Source: a bacterium BMS3Bbin10 (lineage in GTDB: Bacteria; Pseudomonadota; Alphaproteobacteria; Rhizobiales; Methyloligellaceae). From it: DNA of 64,000 nucleotides. The notes under the pieces are model-generated. The model had not been told where the DNA came from, did not search any database, and saw only the letters and a list, made by a program, of their open reading frames with translations. Where the stretch lies: contig BDTT01000131.1 in NCBI GenBank assembly GCA_002897995.1, forward strand, positions 57,923 through 121,922. Reading direction: 5' to 3'. Each line of letters starts with the position of its first letter. Within the stretch, counting starts at the first letter, position 1. A program made the translations under genes and the position numbers. Positions 41,904 to 51,185 of the stretch are shown one piece after another.

Positions 41904-42566
41904 CTAGACGGTCCGTTTGATCGCGTAGATGGCGAGCCGGTCGGCCACGTCTTCCGCCCAGTCCGCCACATTGTCGATCTGCTCGACGAAATTGCGCAGA
42001 TGCGTCTTGCGCGAGAGGTCCAGATCGGAATTAAAAATGTCCCGCTTGAGCTGGGTGGAAATCTTGTCGGCCTCTTTCTCGAAGATGATGACCTTGTGAT
42101 TATAGTCGGCGACCGCGTGCGGGGTGCGGAAGAAGGCGCGCGCCGCCAGTACAAGAGCGTCGGCGGCCTGTACGACCATATTGGTGAGCTTTCTGTAACC
42201 GGCCCTGAATTCGCTGGGAATGTCCGGCTTCTCGATCGAGATCGACCACAATACGCCTTCGAATAAATTCATGACATGATCGAGGGTTTCGATCAGTCCC
42301 AGGACATCGCCGCGCGCATCGGGAATGAGCGTATGGGTGTAAAGCTCTTTTTCGATGTTGCGGCGCAGGGCGTCGGCCTCGCTTTCAAGTTTGTTCACCG
42401 CCTTGAGTTTTACGTCGAACTCGCCATTCGCGCCTTCCTTGAGGTAGGTGCGGACACCCAGCCGGAACATGACGGTGGATTCCGACAGTTTGTCGAGGAA
42501 ATCATCGATCTGACTCTCAAGGTCTCTGGTCCTGCCAAACAGGCGCAACTTGTTCATACGGCTCAT
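41904..42566 (-). CDS. DUF47/PhoU-like Pit accessory protein
   Basis: Protein of 220 residues, almost all helical, of the DUF47 (TIGR00153) family related to PhoU: MNKLRLFGRTRDLESQIDDFLDKL at the start, IETLDHVMNLFEGVLWSISIEKPDIP in the middle, and HLRNFVEQIDNVADWAEDVADRL near the end. These proteins sit at the inner face of the membrane beside Pit and are thought to regulate phosphate uptake. Two starts (42566 and an ATG nine bases on) are possible. The gene leads the pair; its promoter must lie in the gap to 42899, near an AT-rich TATAAT-like stretch. Confidence 0.9.
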   Translation of the reverse strand: MSRMNKLRLFGRTRDLESQIDDFLDKLSESTVMFRLGVRTYLKEGANGEFDVKLKAVNKLESEADALRRNIEKELYTHTLIPDARGDVLGLIETLDHVMNLFEGVLWSISIEKPDIPSEFRAGYRKLTNMVVQAADALVLAARAFFRTPHAVADYNHKVIIFEKEADKISTQLKRDIFNSDLDLSRKTHLRNFVEQIDNVADWAEDVADRLAIYAIKRTV

Positions 42567-42572
42567 TATAAT

Positions 42573-42697
42573 TCCAGTCGGGGTTTAACGCCCCGGTTCC
42601 CTGAATATTGTTCGCGCTATGCGCAGAACCGGCGCAATATGTTTGCGCGCCAAATCTTGTGTCTCTTGCTGTTTGCGCACTTAGTGCGCTTTTTTTC
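42573..42697 (+). ncRNA. Candidate small RNA or attenuator ending in an intrinsic terminator
   Basis: GCGCAC (42675-42680), loop TTA, GTGCGC (42684-42689) and seven T bases form a textbook terminator on the plus strand, yet no plus-strand gene precedes it. The bases before it can fold: CGGGG/CCCCG near 42580-42596, and ATATTG (42605-42610) with CAATAT (42635-42640) extended by CGC/GCG. Either a short RNA is made here, or this is the leader of the DUF4202 operon that starts 200 bases on. The 5' end is a guess. Nothing else was found in 42567-42899. Confidence 0.5.
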
Positions 42698-42899
42698 GCT
42701 CCAATGCAAATTCATTCCACTGATGGGTGTATCGATATAACTTATAAAAAGGCATTTTCGAGTGTGCAGGGTCTATGCCATGCGGCGCGGCGAGGACTAT
42801 TCTTCCTTCATTATCTTCCGCGGGTCAGGTACTAAAGGATGAATGCGCAGGTGCAGTATGGCGCGACGCTTTCAACCATCTGGAGGTCTGTGCGGGCAC

Positions 42900-43484
42900 A
42901 TGACACGACGCTTTGACACCGCGATCACGCTCCTCGACGAAGCCAATGCACAAGACCCCAACATGGTGGCTGCGGCCGCCGGACCGCGCCCTGGAGAGCT
43001 TGTTTACGCGCAGCGGATGAGCGAGACCCTCGGCCGGGTCTATCCGCAGGCGGGCGAAGAATTGCGGCTGGCGGCGCGGGCCCAGCATCTCAAGAGATGG
43101 ACCCTGCCGCGGACCGATTTTCCACCCGACCGGAAGGGCTATTTCGCGTGGCGAAACGCGGCCAAGCGCATGCATGCGGATCTGGCGGCGGACCTCCTTT
43201 CGCGTGCCGGCTATGAGGGAGATCAAGTCGGCCGCGTCCAGGCGTTGATCCGCAAGGAGCGGGTCAAGCGCGACGCCGAGGCGCAGGCGCTGGAGGATGT
43301 GGCCTGCCTGGTATTTCTAGAACATTATTTCAGCGCATTCGCGGCCAAGCATGACGATGAGAAACTGATTGGTATTTTGCGCAAAACATGGGCCAAGATG
43401 TCGGAGACGGGGCACCGGGCGGCGATGAAACTGCCGATGGATGCGCATGCGCGCTCGCTTGTCGAGCAGGCGCTGGCCGGGTAG
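42900..43484 (+). CDS. DUF4202 family protein
   Basis: Protein of 194 residues from the ATG at 42900 (MTRRFDTAITLLDEANAQDPN). The pattern ANAQDPN, LVYAQRMSETL, HLKRWTLPRTDFPPDRKGY and LEDVACLVFLEHYFSAFAAKHDDEK is that of DUF4202, a family of unknown activity often found beside sirohaem or sulfite-reduction genes. Here the next gene has a CbiX-like chelatase domain, which fits that link. Starts upstream (42843, 42858) would add residues that are not conserved. Soluble and helical; no signal peptide. Confidence 0.85.
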   Translation: MTRRFDTAITLLDEANAQDPNMVAAAAGPRPGELVYAQRMSETLGRVYPQAGEELRLAARAQHLKRWTLPRTDFPPDRKGYFAWRNAAKRMHADLAADLLSRAGYEGDQVGRVQALIRKERVKRDAEAQALEDVACLVFLEHYFSAFAAKHDDEKLIGILRKTWAKMSETGHRAAMKLPMDAHARSLVEQALAG

Positions 43485-43499
43485 GGCTGTGATGAATGG

Positions 43500-46400
43500 A
43501 TGCAATTTATGAGTCTTGACCCCAGGCCTGAAAAGTCGATCGCGCTGGTGCTTGCGGCTCATGGCGACAGGGGCGGCGCGGTCTATAATGACGGGCTGGA
43601 AGCGCATGTCGCCGCACTCGCCGCGATGAACCGTTTCGCCTGTGTCGCCGGCGGTGTGCTGAATGGCACGCCTTCGCTCGAGGATGCGCTCGCGCGGGCG
43701 GAGCAAAGCGGCGCGGACTGGATTCTGGTTTATCCGCTGTTCATGAGCGATGGCTATTTCGCCGGCGAGGTTCTGCCGGACAGAGTGGGGGCGGCGAAAT
43801 TGCGCGTTCTCACCTCTATCCTGCAACCGCTCGGGCAGGATTCGCGCGCGGCCCTGCTGATGCTCGAAAGCGCCCTGCGCGCGGCGAAATCCGCCGGGCT
43901 GGACCCCGGCCAGGCCCGCCTGCTGGTGGTGGGGCACGGATCGAAAAACGGCACCGCCAATGCGGAATCCACAAGGCGCGCCGCGCGCGGTCTGGCGCCT
44001 CATTCGCCCTTCGCGCGCATTGAAACGGCGTTTCTGGAAGAAGCGCCTTTCGTTGCCGAGGCGCTGAGCCATTACTCCGGAAAAAGCGTGGTGGCCGGCT
44101 TTTTCTCCAGCGAAGGCATGCATGCGGGGCTCGACATCCCGGCCGCAATCCGCCACAGCGGAGCGGCGGCGGTCTACGCCGGAGCCATCGGGCTGCATTC
44201 GCGAATACCTGAACTCATTGTATCTTCGGTTCACAGGGCCCTTGAGGAGCCCGACACCGGCGCCGGGACGGAACCGGAGCGCGGGCCGGCGGCCCCGGCC
44301 GGTGCGCCGATGCCTCCCCATGCCGCGGCGGACAACCGCCCCAAGGCCGGCCCGCAAGCACATGATTCGCCCTCGCGGAGAACCGCGGGGGGCGGAACCT
44401 CGCCCATCCGGTTTCTCTTCAAAGCGGTTTTTACGCTCGCCTTGATGGCGGCGCTGGCGCTTGGAGCCATCGCCTTTCTGGTGCCCGAAGACGTGGTGCG
44501 CGATCAGGTTGCCTCCCTGGTCAAGCAGCAGACCGGGCGCGACCTGACCGTCCGGGGCAAGACGTCCTTCTCCATGTTCCCCAATGTGGGCGTTGAGCTG
44601 GAAGATGTGAGCATTTCGAACCCGCCGGGCATGAAGAGCGGCGAAATGCTGCGCATGGGCTCGCTCAATCTCAATCTCAAATTGCTGCCGCTTGTCAGCC
44701 GCCGGGTGGAGGTTGAGCGATTTGTGCTGGTGCGTCCGGTGTTCAATCTCATTGTCGACAAAAAGGGGCGCAGGAACTGGGATTTTGCGAAGAAGACCGC
44801 CGCTCTGGCGCCCGCGTCCGGCGATGAAACTCAAGCCGGAGCCGCCGTGGCGGAAACCGGTGCGATGATCCAGGCCCAGGCCGGCGGTCCGGGCGGCGCC
44901 ATGGTGCAGGATATCTCTTTTGGTACCGCCAAAATCATCGATGGCGTGGTGAAATACACAGATGAAACGACCGGCACGAAACAGCGTGTGGATGCGTTGA
45001 ATGTATCAATCGTTCAGCCCGCTTTGTCCGAACCGCTGGACGCGGAGGGAAGTCTGGTCTGGCGCGATGAAGAAGTGACCTTCAAGGGCCGCCTTGCGTC
45101 GGCTCCGGCATTGTTGCGCAATGCCTCCTCCAAAGCGAAGGTGGCGATCTCCACCGCACGCGGCAAGGCCGACTTCGACGGGAAGATCGCCTTCGCGGGC
45201 GGACTGAGCGCGAACGGGGCCGTGGCGGGCGAAACATCGTCGCTGCGCGCATTGGCCAGCTGGCTGGGTACTCCGATCGCCCCCGGCGGAGGGCTGGGCG
45301 CCGCTGCAATCTCCGGCCGCCTCGGCCTCGAGAATGACACTGTCGCATTCACCAAGGCGAAGCTCAGCCTCGACGGCATGAACGGCCAGGGGCAGGCGAG
45401 CATTCGTCTCAAGGGCGTCCGGCCCTATATCAAGGCGACGCTGGCGCTCGACAAGCTGGATCTGAACCCTTACCTGACGGGCGCTTCGGCGGGAGCCGCG
45501 CAACCCAAAGCCTCCAATGCCTCTAAGGAGGGCCCGGCCCCGCAGCCGAAGGCGAAGCAGTCGCTGACCGATTTCATCGACCAGCTCAACGAGGCGGATG
45601 AAGGCAGTGGAAAAGTGCAGCCGCAAGTGCGCGCATGGAGCCAGCGCGCAATGGATATCACAGGGCTGCGCGCCGTCGATGCGGATGTGAACGTCACCGC
45701 CGGGGCGCTTTATTACCGGAAGATCAAGGTCGGAAAGAGCGCCGTCACCGCCAGCCTGAAAAGCGGATTGCTCACCGCCGATCTGACGCGCCTAGCGCTT
45801 TATTCGGGAACCGGCACGGGCCGCGTGACCGTGAATGGCGCGCGCGCGGTTCCCGGCATCGCCGCCCAGTTCGATCTCCAGAATATCTCGGCCCTGCCGC
45901 TGCTCCGGGACGCGGTGGATTTCAAATGGATTTCAGGGCGCGCCGACATGACCATCTCTCTCTCCGGCACGGGGCGGTCGCAAAGCGAGCTTGTGCGCTC
46001 CCTGCAGGGAAACGCGAAGCTGGTCTTTTCCAACGGCGCGATCGAGGGCATCAATATTCCGGCCATGGTGCGCGGGCTCAAACAGGGAAAATTCGGCGGG
46101 TGGAAACGCCGGGAGCGGGAGAAGACGGACTTCAGCCGGTTCTCGGGGAGCTTCGTCGTGCAGAAGGGCATCGCCTATAACAAGGACCTCAACCTCGTCG
46201 GCCCGCTCATTCGCATGACCGGCGAGGGCAATATCGATCTGGGGCGCGAACGCATCGACTATGCGGCGCTGCCGAGACTGGTTGCCAGCCTTCAGGGGCA
46301 GGGCGCCGCCGATGACCGCAAGGGGATCGCGGTGCCCGTGCGCATCACCGGCCCCTGGGCCAAGCCGAAGGTCGTGCCGGATCTGAAGCGGCTGCTGGAG

Positions 46401-46589
46401 GATCCCGAACTCGCCAAGGAGACGGCCGACAAGGTCGGCAAGGTTCTCAAGAAGCTGAAGAACAAGAAGGACGTGAAAAAACTGCTGGATGGCCTTCTGG
46501 GAGGCGGCGATCAGGGAGCTGGCGACGGCACGCAGCCGCAGGGCGAAAAGGTCAATCCCGAGGACGTCCTGAGAAAGCTGTTCCAGTAG
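43500..46589 (+). CDS. Fusion of a CbiX-like sirohydrochlorin chelatase with an AsmA-family protein
   Basis: One uninterrupted frame of 1029 residues. Residues 13-246 form a two-domain CbiX-like chelatase: LVLAAHGDRGG (His21), LLVVGHGSKNG (His146) and SSEGMHAGLDIPAAI (His208) are the expected metal and porphyrin-site histidines. Residues 247-300 are a proline/alanine-rich linker, 304-326 a membrane helix (FLFKAVFTLALMAALALGAIAF), and 329-1029 an AsmA-type domain (VKQQTGRDLTVRGKTSFSMF, FDLQNISALPLLRD, GKFGGWKRREREKTDF). The chelatase half would be cytoplasmic and the AsmA half, a likely lipid-transfer bridge, periplasmic. These are normally separate genes. An ATG at 43509 is an alternative start. 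Confidence 0.88.
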   Translation: MQFMSLDPRPEKSIALVLAAHGDRGGAVYNDGLEAHVAALAAMNRFACVAGGVLNGTPSLEDALARAEQSGADWILVYPLFMSDGYFAGEVLPDRVGAAKLRVLTSILQPLGQDSRAALLMLESALRAAKSAGLDPGQARLLVVGHGSKNGTANAESTRRAARGLAPHSPFARIETAFLEEAPFVAEALSHYSGKSVVAGFFSSEGMHAGLDIPAAIRHSGAAAVYAGAIGLHSRIPELIVSSVHRALEEPDTGAGTEPERGPAAPAGAPMPPHAAADNRPKAGPQAHDSPSRRTAGGGTSPIRFLFKAVFTLALMAALALGAIAFLVPEDVVRDQVASLVKQQTGRDLTVRGKTSFSMFPNVGVELEDVSISNPPGMKSGEMLRMGSLNLNLKLLPLVSRRVEVERFVLVRPVFNLIVDKKGRRNWDFAKKTAALAPASGDETQAGAAVAETGAMIQAQAGGPGGAMVQDISFGTAKIIDGVVKYTDETTGTKQRVDALNVSIVQPALSEPLDAEGSLVWRDEEVTFKGRLASAPALLRNASSKAKVAISTARGKADFDGKIAFAGGLSANGAVAGETSSLRALASWLGTPIAPGGGLGAAAISGRLGLENDTVAFTKAKLSLDGMNGQGQASIRLKGVRPYIKATLALDKLDLNPYLTGASAGAAQPKASNASKEGPAPQPKAKQSLTDFIDQLNEADEGSGKVQPQVRAWSQRAMDITGLRAVDADVNVTAGALYYRKIKVGKSAVTASLKSGLLTADLTRLALYSGTGTGRVTVNGARAVPGIAAQFDLQNISALPLLRDAVDFKWISGRADMTISLSGTGRSQSELVRSLQGNAKLVFSNGAIEGINIPAMVRGLKQGKFGGWKRREREKTDFSRFSGSFVVQKGIAYNKDLNLVGPLIRMTGEGNIDLGRERIDYAALPRLVASLQGQGAADDRKGIAVPVRITGPWAKPKVVPDLKRLLEDPELAKETADKVGKVLKKLKNKKDVKKLLDGLLGGGDQGAGDGTQPQGEKVNPEDVLRKLFQ

Positions 46590-46658
46590 GGCGAGCGGTG
46601 AGGCCGCAAAAACCCGCAAATAATGACGCCCGGGCCCCGCTCGCCTATAAGGGCGCGT

Positions 46659-47999
46659 ATGACCGCACCCGATCCCAAGCCCGCGCCGAAAGTCGGCTTC
46701 GTCTCTCTCGGCTGCCCCAAGGCGCTGGTCGATAGCGAGAGAATTATCACGCGGCTGCGCGCGGAGGGCTATGAACTTTCCGCCGACTATCGCGGCGCCG
46801 ATGTGGTGGTCGTCAACACCTGCGGGTTTCTCGACAGCGCCAGAGCCGAGTCGCTGGACGCCATCGGCGAGGCGCTGAATGAAAACGGCAAGGTGATCGT
46901 CACCGGATGCCTCGGGGTTGATGAGGGCCGCATCCGCGCCGAGCACCCGCGCGTGCTCGCGGTGACGGGCCCGCATCAATATGAGCGCGTTGTGTCGGAG
47001 ATTCACAATGTTGTGCCCCCGGCGCATGATCCTTATCTCGATCTGATCCCGCCCGAGGGCATTCGCCTCACCCCGCGCCACTATGCCTATTTGAAGATCT
47101 CGGAGGGGTGCAACAATAAATGCTCCTTCTGCATCATCCCCTCCATGCGCGGGAAGCTGGCGAGCCGATCCGCAGGCGATGTTATCGCCGAGGCGGAGCG
47201 GCTGGTGGAGGCGGGCGTGCGGGAGTTGCTGGTCATCAGCCAGGACACCTCCGCCTACGGGCTTGATTTGAAATATGCGGCGAGCGACTGGAACGGGACA
47301 GCGCTCAAAGCGCGCTTTTTCGACCTGACCAAAGCGCTGGGGTCGCTCGGCGTGTGGGTGCGGCTGCATTATGTCTATCCCTACCCCCATGTGGATGAGG
47401 TCATCCCGCTGATGGCGGAGGGCCATGTGCTGCCCTATCTCGATATCCCCTTCCAGCATGCGGCGCCCAATGTGCTGAAAGCCATGCGCCGTCCGGGCCA
47501 TCAGGAAAAAACCCTCGCGCGCATAAAAGACTGGCGCGCGATCTGTCCCGATCTCGCCATTCGCTCCAGTTTCATCGTCGGTTTTCCCGGCGAAACGGAA
47601 GAGGATTTTTCTCTTCTGCTCGACTGGCTGCGCGAAGCAAAACTCACCCGGGTGGGGTGCTTCAAATATGAAGATGTCGAAGGCGCGGCCTCCAATGCCC
47701 TTGAGGGTCATGTGCCGCAACAGGTGAAGGACGAGCGCTTTGCCCGGCTGATGGAGACGCAAAAACAAGTGAGTGCCGATCTTCTCAGCTCCCGCGTGGG
47801 ATGCGAAATAGAAGTGCTGGTCGATGAGGTGGATGAGGAGGGCGCCATTGCGCGCTCAAGCTGGGATGCGCCGGAGATCGATGGCTGCGTCTTTATCAAT
47901 GGCGAAACGGAACTGGAGCCGGGCGATATGCTGAAAGTGCGCATTGAGCATTCCGATGAATATGACCTTTGGGGCGTGCCCGTGGGGGCTGGCGAATGA
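46659..47999 (+). CDS. rimO: Ribosomal protein S12 methylthiotransferase RimO
   Basis: Radical-SAM enzyme of 446 residues that adds a methylthio group to an aspartate of ribosomal protein S12. The N-terminal UPF0004 domain has cysteines in [24 protein letters not shown] and [10 protein letters not shown]; the radical-SAM motif is [18 protein letters not shown]; a C-terminal TRAM domain ([16 protein letters not shown]) binds the substrate. [14 protein letters not shown] separates RimO from MiaB. The ATG at 46659 was chosen over an upstream one at 46623 because it is close to the conserved start. The stop overlaps the next start (ATGA). Confidence 0.95.
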   Translation: MTAPDPKPAPKVGFVSLGCPKALVDSERIITRLRAEGYELSADYRGADVVVVNTCGFLDSARAESLDAIGEALNENGKVIVTGCLGVDEGRIRAEHPRVLAVTGPHQYERVVSEIHNVVPPAHDPYLDLIPPEGIRLTPRHYAYLKISEGCNNKCSFCIIPSMRGKLASRSAGDVIAEAERLVEAGVRELLVISQDTSAYGLDLKYAASDWNGTALKARFFDLTKALGSLGVWVRLHYVYPYPHVDEVIPLMAEGHVLPYLDIPFQHAAPNVLKAMRRPGHQEKTLARIKDWRAICPDLAIRSSFIVGFPGETEEDFSLLLDWLREAKLTRVGCFKYEDVEGAASNALEGHVPQQVKDERFARLMETQKQVSADLLSSRVGCEIEVLVDEVDEEGAIARSSWDAPEIDGCVFINGETELEPGDMLKVRIEHSDEYDLWGVPVGAGE

Positions 48000-48259
48000 G
48001 AAAGCTGCAAACATGGCAAGGGGTGCGGGACCGGCTCGAGGCGAGGCGGGCGGCGCTGAACGAAGAGATCGCGGCCTATCCCGCGCCGATCGCGGCGTGC
48101 GATGCGCAGTTCAATCACCTGCTCGAGCGGCGCACCGGCCTCAACGCACAACTGGGGCGGCTTATCGAGATGGGTGAAGGCATGGACGCCAACGCGCTCG
48201 CGGAGTTTGCGGCGTCCTGCCCGTTTCCGGGCGGTGATACTGGGGAAAACCAACAATGA
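47996..48259 (+). CDS. Unknown small helical protein (87 aa)
   Basis: A soluble, mainly helical protein of 87 residues ([20 protein letters not shown], then [26 protein letters not shown] in part). Its length and the repeated E-R-x3-L pattern recall a short coiled coil, but I do not recognise a family. It is joined to both neighbours by ATGA overlaps: its start overlaps the rimO stop (47996-47999) and its stop overlaps the start of the dehydrogenase gene (48256-48259). Such tight coupling supports a real gene. No cysteine motif, signal peptide or membrane helix is seen. Confidence 0.65.
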   Translation: MRKLQTWQGVRDRLEARRAALNEEIAAYPAPIAACDAQFNHLLERRTGLNAQLGRLIEMGEGMDANALAEFAASCPFPGGDTGENQQ

Positions 48260-49314
48260 AATTACTGGTATTGCCGGGCGACGGGATCGGCCCGGAAATC
48301 GTCGCGGCCGGTATTCATGTTCTCAAGGCGGTCAACGACGCCCGCGAGCTCGGCCTCGAGCTTGAATTCGAGGACATCGGTCTCGCGAGCTTAAAGAAAT
48401 ACGGCACCACCCTGCGTCCCGAGCTGCTGGAGAAGGCGCGTGAAGCGGGCGGAGTTGTTCTCGGGCCGCAATCCAATCTCGACTATCCGCCCGAAGAGGA
48501 GGGCGGGGTGAACATCTCCGCCATGTTCCGCATCCAGCTCGATCTTTACGCCAATGCGCGCCCCGCGCGCACGCGCCCCGGCGTGGCGCAAGGCAGGCAA
48601 GGCCTTGATCTCGTCGTCATGCGCGAGCTGACGGAAGGGTTTTACGCCGACCGGAACCTGTTTCTGGGCAATGGCGAGTTCATGCCGACGCCGGATGTCG
48701 CCATGTCCCTGCGCAAGGTGACGGCCAGGGGGTGCGAGCGGATCGCCCGCGCGGCCTTCGAGCTCGCCATGAAGCGGCGCAGGAAAGTCACCGCCGTGCA
48801 CAAGGCGAATGTGCTGAAGGTCTGCGACGGGCTTTTTTTGCGCGAGGTCCGAAAGGTTGCAAAAGAGTTTCCGGATGTGGAGCTGGATGACGTGCTGATC
48901 GATGCCATGGCCGCCTATCTGGTGCGCGACCCGTCGCGCTACGATGTGGTTCTGGCGACCAACATGTATGGCGATATCCTCTCCGATCTGGCGAGCGAAC
49001 TCTCAGGCAGCCTCGGCCTTGCCGGGTCGACCATGGCCAATGAGGAAATGTGCTTCGCGCAGGCGCAGCATGGCTCCGCGCCCGATATCGCGGGCGAAGA
49101 CAAGGCCAACCCGACATCGCTGATCCTGTCCATCGCCATGCTGCTGCAATGGCTCGGCGAGAAGCACTCCCGCGATGACCTGTACAAGGCCGGCGGCGAC
49201 ATCGACGCGGCGCTGGATGCGGCGCTTGCAAACCCTTCAACCCGCACGGCGGATCTTGGCGGTGCGATGGGCACGAAAGCCTTCGGCGCGCATGTTGCCG
49301 GATTGCTCGGATGA
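48256..49314 (+). CDS. Isocitrate/isopropylmalate dehydrogenase family protein (LeuB-like)
   Basis: Protein of 352 residues of the beta-decarboxylating dehydrogenase family: LLVLPGDGIGPEIVAAG at the start, DLVVMRELTEGFYADRN for substrate-binding arginine residues, TAVHKANVLKVCDGLF with the catalytic lysine, and the metal-binding aspartates in DDVLIDAMAAYLVRDPSRYDVVLATNMYGDILSDLASEL (in part). These enzymes oxidise and decarboxylate 2-hydroxyacids with NAD(P). The sequence RELTEGF differs from LeuB (RELTGGIY) and from tartrate and homoisocitrate enzymes, so the substrate is open. No other leucine-synthesis gene is near. It is the third gene of a coupled set starting with rimO. Confidence 0.9.
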   Translation: MKLLVLPGDGIGPEIVAAGIHVLKAVNDARELGLELEFEDIGLASLKKYGTTLRPELLEKAREAGGVVLGPQSNLDYPPEEEGGVNISAMFRIQLDLYANARPARTRPGVAQGRQGLDLVVMRELTEGFYADRNLFLGNGEFMPTPDVAMSLRKVTARGCERIARAAFELAMKRRRKVTAVHKANVLKVCDGLFLREVRKVAKEFPDVELDDVLIDAMAAYLVRDPSRYDVVLATNMYGDILSDLASELSGSLGLAGSTMANEEMCFAQAQHGSAPDIAGEDKANPTSLILSIAMLLQWLGEKHSRDDLYKAGGDIDAALDAALANPSTRTADLGGAMGTKAFGAHVAGLLG

Positions 49315-49342
49315 GCAGGGCATAGCCGGGCTGGAATGCGCC

Positions 49343-50095
49343 CTAGTTACAGGTCTTGATATACGCTCCGTATCGCTTTGCACTTGCGGAATAGGATTGT
49401 GCCTGACCCTTGGAGAACGGGCCTGCCGTGGCGATCCAGTAGCCGTTGCGGAAGTTGGGGCATTGCGCCGTGTTCATGATGTACCACGCGCCGCCGCCCA
49501 GCTGGTTGACGCGGGCCTGGGCCTGGGCCTGCGTCCTCATGGAACCGGCAATGGCATACCAGTCGCCCGCGCCCGGCGCCGGCTGCGGAATTGGCGCGGG
49601 CGCGCCTGCGCCAACGCGGATGCATTGTCCGCCCGAGAGCACGAAGCCCGGCGGGCATTGCGGGGGCGCGACCTGCGGGCCGGCGGCAAGTTGCGTGAAG
49701 ACAAGATTGTCCTGGCGGTGGCGCACCACCCGGCATCCTTTTCCGCGGATGGGGGCGGTGCCGTTCAGGATGATCGTATTTCCCTGCCGGCTCCCGGAGA
49801 CGGCGTAGGGGACGACGCCGCAGCGGGCGCTGAACAGCCGCGACTGCCCGGTGATGGCCCCGCCGGGGCCTTCAAAGCCGTCAAACAGAAGCGAGCCGCC
49901 GCGCGCGCCCGCCTTGACCATTCCGGCGCGCGGCTGGACATAGCTGATCGTGATCGATCCCCCGGGACATGTCTGGACGTCCATCACCGAGCCGTTGTGA
50001 AGATATTGCCCGGTGGTGCATGCGCTGGCGCTGGCCGGAAGCAGCCAGACCCAAAAGACCGAGGCCGCTATAAATGCGGATGCCGCACGGTTCAT
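49343..50095 (-). CDS. Secreted protein with SPOR-like C-terminal domain
   Basis: Protein of 250 residues with a signal peptide (MNRAASAFIAASVFWVWLLP, cut near ASA-CTT; a cysteine at the cut makes a lipoprotein possible). The middle is a beta-rich domain with paired cysteines (DVQTCPGGSITISY, SARCGVVPY, GKGCRVVRH), then a proline-rich linker with CPPGFVLSGGQC, and a C-terminal SPOR-like fold (DWYAIAGSMRTQAQAQARVN to YGAYIKTC). SPOR domains bind denuded peptidoglycan, so a cell-envelope role is likely. It stands alone, converging with the LeuB-like gene. Overall function is unknown. Confidence 0.7.
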   Translation of the reverse strand: MNRAASAFIAASVFWVWLLPASASACTTGQYLHNGSVMDVQTCPGGSITISYVQPRAGMVKAGARGGSLLFDGFEGPGGAITGQSRLFSARCGVVPYAVSGSRQGNTIILNGTAPIRGKGCRVVRHRQDNLVFTQLAAGPQVAPPQCPPGFVLSGGQCIRVGAGAPAPIPQPAPGAGDWYAIAGSMRTQAQAQARVNQLGGGAWYIMNTAQCPNFRNGYWIATAGPFSKGQAQSYSASAKRYGAYIKTCN

Positions 50096-50170
50096 CTGAC
50101 GATCCTCCCTGGCATGGACAGAATTCTCATTCCGATTTTAGAGAAACCCGCGCCGCGCGCCAATGCCCGA

Positions 50171-51061
50171 TTAGTCGCCTGCGGACGCGTCCGCTCCGGT
50201 GAGGCGTTTGAGCTCCAGATAAAGCACCTGCGAAAGGTCGGAGCGTTCGTAGTTCAGCCGCTCGACGAGCACCACCTGACGGCTGACCGGCGGGTCGCCG
50301 AAGGGAAAGGAGCGAACGGCCTGCCCCTGTTCTCCCTTCAGGCGCCCGGCGGGAATGACACCGGCGCCAAGGCCCGCATGGGCCATGGAGAGCACCACAT
50401 CGGAGGAGTCCAGCTCCATGGCGTCGGAGACGACAAGCCCCGCATTGCGTATGGTGGCGTCAATCAGCTTTCCCATGCCGGACAATCTGTTGACCCTCAG
50501 GAAGGGGAGCGCGGTCAGCGCCTCGTCCCATGCCGAAACCCTGGCGTCCGGGGGCGCGACGACGACCAGCGGCTCATTTGTTATGGAGAGCATTTCAAGC
50601 TCCGGCTCGCGGACCATGGGCGCGGTGACTATGGCGGCGTCCAGCTCGCGGCGGCGCACCTGGGTCATGAGCGGGGCGGACTGACCCTCTTCGATCCGAA
50701 TCCGCAGGCGCGGGTAGCGCTTGCGAAGATTGCCCAGGGCCATCGGAATAAGGTCGCTTGAGAAACCGCTGATGCATCCCAGAGCGAGGACCCCGGCGAT
50801 CTCGTCCGCCGCGCGCGCTTCCTCGGCGAATGTGTCGAATGCCGCGAGCACCTCGCGGGCGCGCCCGGCGATGTGAACCCCGTGGGCATTGAGGCGGGGC
50901 GGGCGCGTGGTCCGGTCGAACAGCGCCACCTGCAACTCGTCCTCAAGCGCGCGCATCTGCTGGGAGACGGCCGCCGGTGTCACGAACAGGCGCTCCGCGG
51001 CAACCGCGAAACCGGTATGGTCGGCGATCGCCACGAGGGTGCGAAGCTGGGGGATATTCAT
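50171..51061 (-). CDS. LysR-family transcriptional regulator
   Basis: Protein of 296 residues: N-terminal winged helix-turn-helix (TLVAIADHTGFAVAAERLFVTPAAVSQQMRALE) and a type-2 periplasmic-binding-like effector domain (VLALGCISGFSSDLIPMALGNL onward). It is divergent from a 28-codon membrane ORF with 124 bases between the starts, the classic arrangement in which a LysR protein controls the neighbour. The effector is unknown. The gap is AT-rich (51062-51120), which fits a shared promoter region. Confidence 0.93.
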   Translation of the reverse strand: MNIPQLRTLVAIADHTGFAVAAERLFVTPAAVSQQMRALEDELQVALFDRTTRPPRLNAHGVHIAGRAREVLAAFDTFAEEARAADEIAGVLALGCISGFSSDLIPMALGNLRKRYPRLRIRIEEGQSAPLMTQVRRRELDAAIVTAPMVREPELEMLSITNEPLVVVAPPDARVSAWDEALTALPFLRVNRLSGMGKLIDATIRNAGLVVSDAMELDSSDVVLSMAHAGLGAGVIPAGRLKGEQGQAVRSFPFGDPPVSRQVVLVERLNYERSDLSQVLYLELKRLTGADASAGD

Positions 51062-51185
51062 GAAAATAAATTAAGAAGAACTAATTATAAAAGTCAATAA
51101 ATATCGATTGAATTAATGCGCATTCACCTCCATTTTTCGGTCACAGACGCCGCATGAGGTGGCGCCCGAAATTGGAGAAAGTACC

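Noticed and set aside
49343..50095. SPOR-like protein as a definite lipoprotein
   Set aside because: The cysteine follows ASA and not a clear lipobox; a normal signal-peptidase I cut is equally likely.
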